From contig JAIOYK010000003.1 of assembly GCA_021741145.1 (NCBI GenBank), positions 1-64,000 of the forward strand: a stretch of 64,000 nucleotides of DNA, read 5' to 3'. Under the pieces are notes generated by a model. That model was not told where the DNA came from, made no database searches, and worked only from the letters and a program-made list of their open reading frames with translations. Below are positions 62,804-64,000 of this stretch, piece after piece; position 1 is the stretch's first letter; the number at the start of each line of letters is the position of its first letter. The position numbers and the translations under genes were made by a program. This stretch comes from Rhodospirillum sp. GTDB taxonomy: Bacteria; Pseudomonadota; Alphaproteobacteria; Rhodospirillales; Rhodospirillaceae.

Positions 62804-64000
62804 TTAGCCTTCGACGGTTTTGGACTTCTTCTTCCGCTCGTGGGGGTCCAGGTAGCGCTTGCGCAGACGGATGGTCTTGGGCGTCACCTCGACCAGTTCG
62901 TCGTCCTGGATGTAGGCCAGCGCCTCTTCCAGGCTCATGCGCACCGGCGGGACCAGGCGGATGGCCTCGTCCTTGCCCGAGGCGCGGATGTTGGTCAGCT
63001 GCTTGGCCTTGAGGATGTTCAGCTCCAGGTCATTGCCCCGGCTGTGCTCGCCGATGATCATGCCCTCATAGACCTTGTTGCCGGGCTCGATGAACATCTT
63101 GCCCCGGTCTTGAAGGTTGAAGATGGCATAAGCCACCGCCTCGCCCTGGCCGTTGGAAATCAGCACACCCTCGCGGCGGCCCTCGATGACCCCCTTGTGG
63201 GGGGCGTAGCTGTGGAACAGCCGGTTCATCACGCCGGTTCCCCGGGTATCCGTCAGGAACTCCCCGTGGTAGCCGATCAGACCGCGCGAGGGGGCATGGA
63301 AGACCACACGGGACTTGCCACCGCCGGACGGCTTCATTTCCTGAAGCTCGGCCTTGCGCATGGACATCTTTTCGACCACGGCGCCGGTGAACTCGTCATC
63401 CACGTCGATGACGACTTCCTCGATCGGCTCCATGCGCTGACCACTCTCGTCGGTCTGGAACAGAACGCGGGGGCGGGAGATGGACAGCTCGAAGCCCTCG
63501 CGACGCATGGTCTCGATCAGCACGCCGAGCTGCAGTTCCCCACGACCGGCGACCTCGAAGGCATCTTTGTCTTCGGTCTCGCGAATCTGGATGGCGACGT
63601 TGCCCTCGGCCTCCCGCTCCAGGCGGGCGGCGATGACGCGGCTGGTCAGCTTGGTGCCTTCCTGACCGGCGAGCGGCGAGTCATTGACCTGAAAGGTCAT
63701 GGCCAGCGTCGGCGGGTCGATGGGATTGGCCTTCAGGGGCTGGGTGACCTCCATGGCGCAGAGGGTATCGGCCACGTTGGCCTTGGCCATGCCAGCGATG
63801 GCGATGATATCACCCGCGTCGGCCTCTTCAATGGGCACCCGGTCGAGGCCGCGGAAGGCCAGGATCTTCGACGCCCGGCCCTGTTCCAGCAGCTCGCCGT
63901 CGACGGAGAGCGCCTTGATGGGCATGTTCATCTTGATTTTGCCCGTCTCGATGCGACCGGTCAGAATACGGCCCAGGTAGGGGTCCGCTTCCAGGGTGGT
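62804..64000 (-). CDS. typA: GTP-binding translation factor TypA/BipA, partial (3' portion)
   Basis: TypA is a ribosome-associated GTPase related to EF-G that aids assembly and stress growth. The window holds the C-terminal 398 residues; the gene runs past 64000, so the GTPase domain is not seen. The visible part starts in domain II (LGRILTGRIETGKIK) and contains FEVAGRGELQLGVLIETMRR, SRGLIGYHGEFLTDTRGTGV, and the BipA-specific C-terminal domain (NLQDRGKMFIEPGNKVYEGM, ERKKKSKTVEG). The frame stays open to the window edge. Confidence 0.95.
   Translation of the reverse strand, partial: TTLEADPYLGRILTGRIETGKIKMNMPIKALSVDGELLEQGRASKILAFRGLDRVPIEEADAGDIIAIAGMAKANVADTLCAMEVTQPLKANPIDPPTLAMTFQVNDSPLAGQEGTKLTSRVIAARLEREAEGNVAIQIRETEDKDAFEVAGRGELQLGVLIETMRREGFELSISRPRVLFQTDESGQRMEPIEEVVIDVDDEFTGAVVEKMSMRKAELQEMKPSGGGKSRVVFHAPSRGLIGYHGEFLTDTRGTGVMNRLFHSYAPHKGVIEGRREGVLISNGQGEAVAYAIFNLQDRGKMFIEPGNKVYEGMIIGEHSRGNDLELNILKAKQLTNIRASGKDEAIRLVPPVRMSLEEALAYIQDDELVEVTPKTIRLRKRYLDPHERKKKSKTVEG

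Overview
The window looks like about 64 kb of a GC-rich alphaproteobacterial chromosome, most likely Rhodospirillales (Rhodospirillaceae-like). The grounds are gene content and order: a hisB-hisH-hisA-hisF-hisE-HIT run, fused malic enzyme/phosphotransacetylase (MaeB), GlnD, the short Psd paired with PssA, and a PraR-like XRE regulator with the FFFED tail. Almost everything is ordinary core metabolism on both strands in short operons. I saw no rRNA, tRNA, CRISPR array or prophage.

Layout. 1-1130: IS630-family element, cut by the window edge. 1187-1742: degraded gene with an MscS-like C-terminus. 1798-3723: yceI - cytochrome b561 - yceI operon behind a 23-bp palindrome. 3812-7516 (minus): phospholipid synthesis (pssA, psd), a LysM protein, a membrane protein. 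7704-10811: a second b561-type cytochrome, comM, an exported protein. 10812-12350: low-coding, decayed stretch. 12357-16268 (minus): HIT and histidine genes; then an XRE regulator. 17080-24454: lipoprotein, fructosamine-kinase-like protein, thpR, tesA, and an ybbA - methyltransferase - ybbP transport operon. 24489-28540: LMW phosphatase, class III sirtuin, a frameshifted uracil-DNA glycosylase, and a 5'-nucleotidase behind a Pho-box-like promoter. 28613-30194: LysR regulator divergent from a DUF4865 gene, with two matching operator-like sites between them. 30577-42465: mutS, aldolase and PanE-like genes, an internally deleted SDR remnant, glnD, a DUF1835 gene, a GT4, murJ. 42851-47559: MHYT hybrid kinase with an HD-GYP response regulator. 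47590-53538: bluB, trpS, DUF2333, TIGR02186, usp, nfu, nitroreductase. 53927-58592: maeB, phoR, phoU. 58607-64000: macrodomain, ppa, GT9, ampG-like permease, typA (3' part).

Links between genes. Phosphate signalling recurs: phoR-phoU lie together without pst genes or phoB, and a 5'-nucleotidase elsewhere has a plausible Pho box. GlnD links the region to nitrogen control. Envelope functions (Pss/Psd, MurJ, AmpG, LysM, GT4/GT9, YbbA-YbbP) are scattered through it.

No clearly new defence or mobile system is visible. The best leads are regulatory DNA (palindromic operators, strong leader hairpins, short tandem repeats), the methyltransferase embedded in the ybbA-ybbP operon, the receiver-degenerate MHYT kinase, and gene-decay scars.
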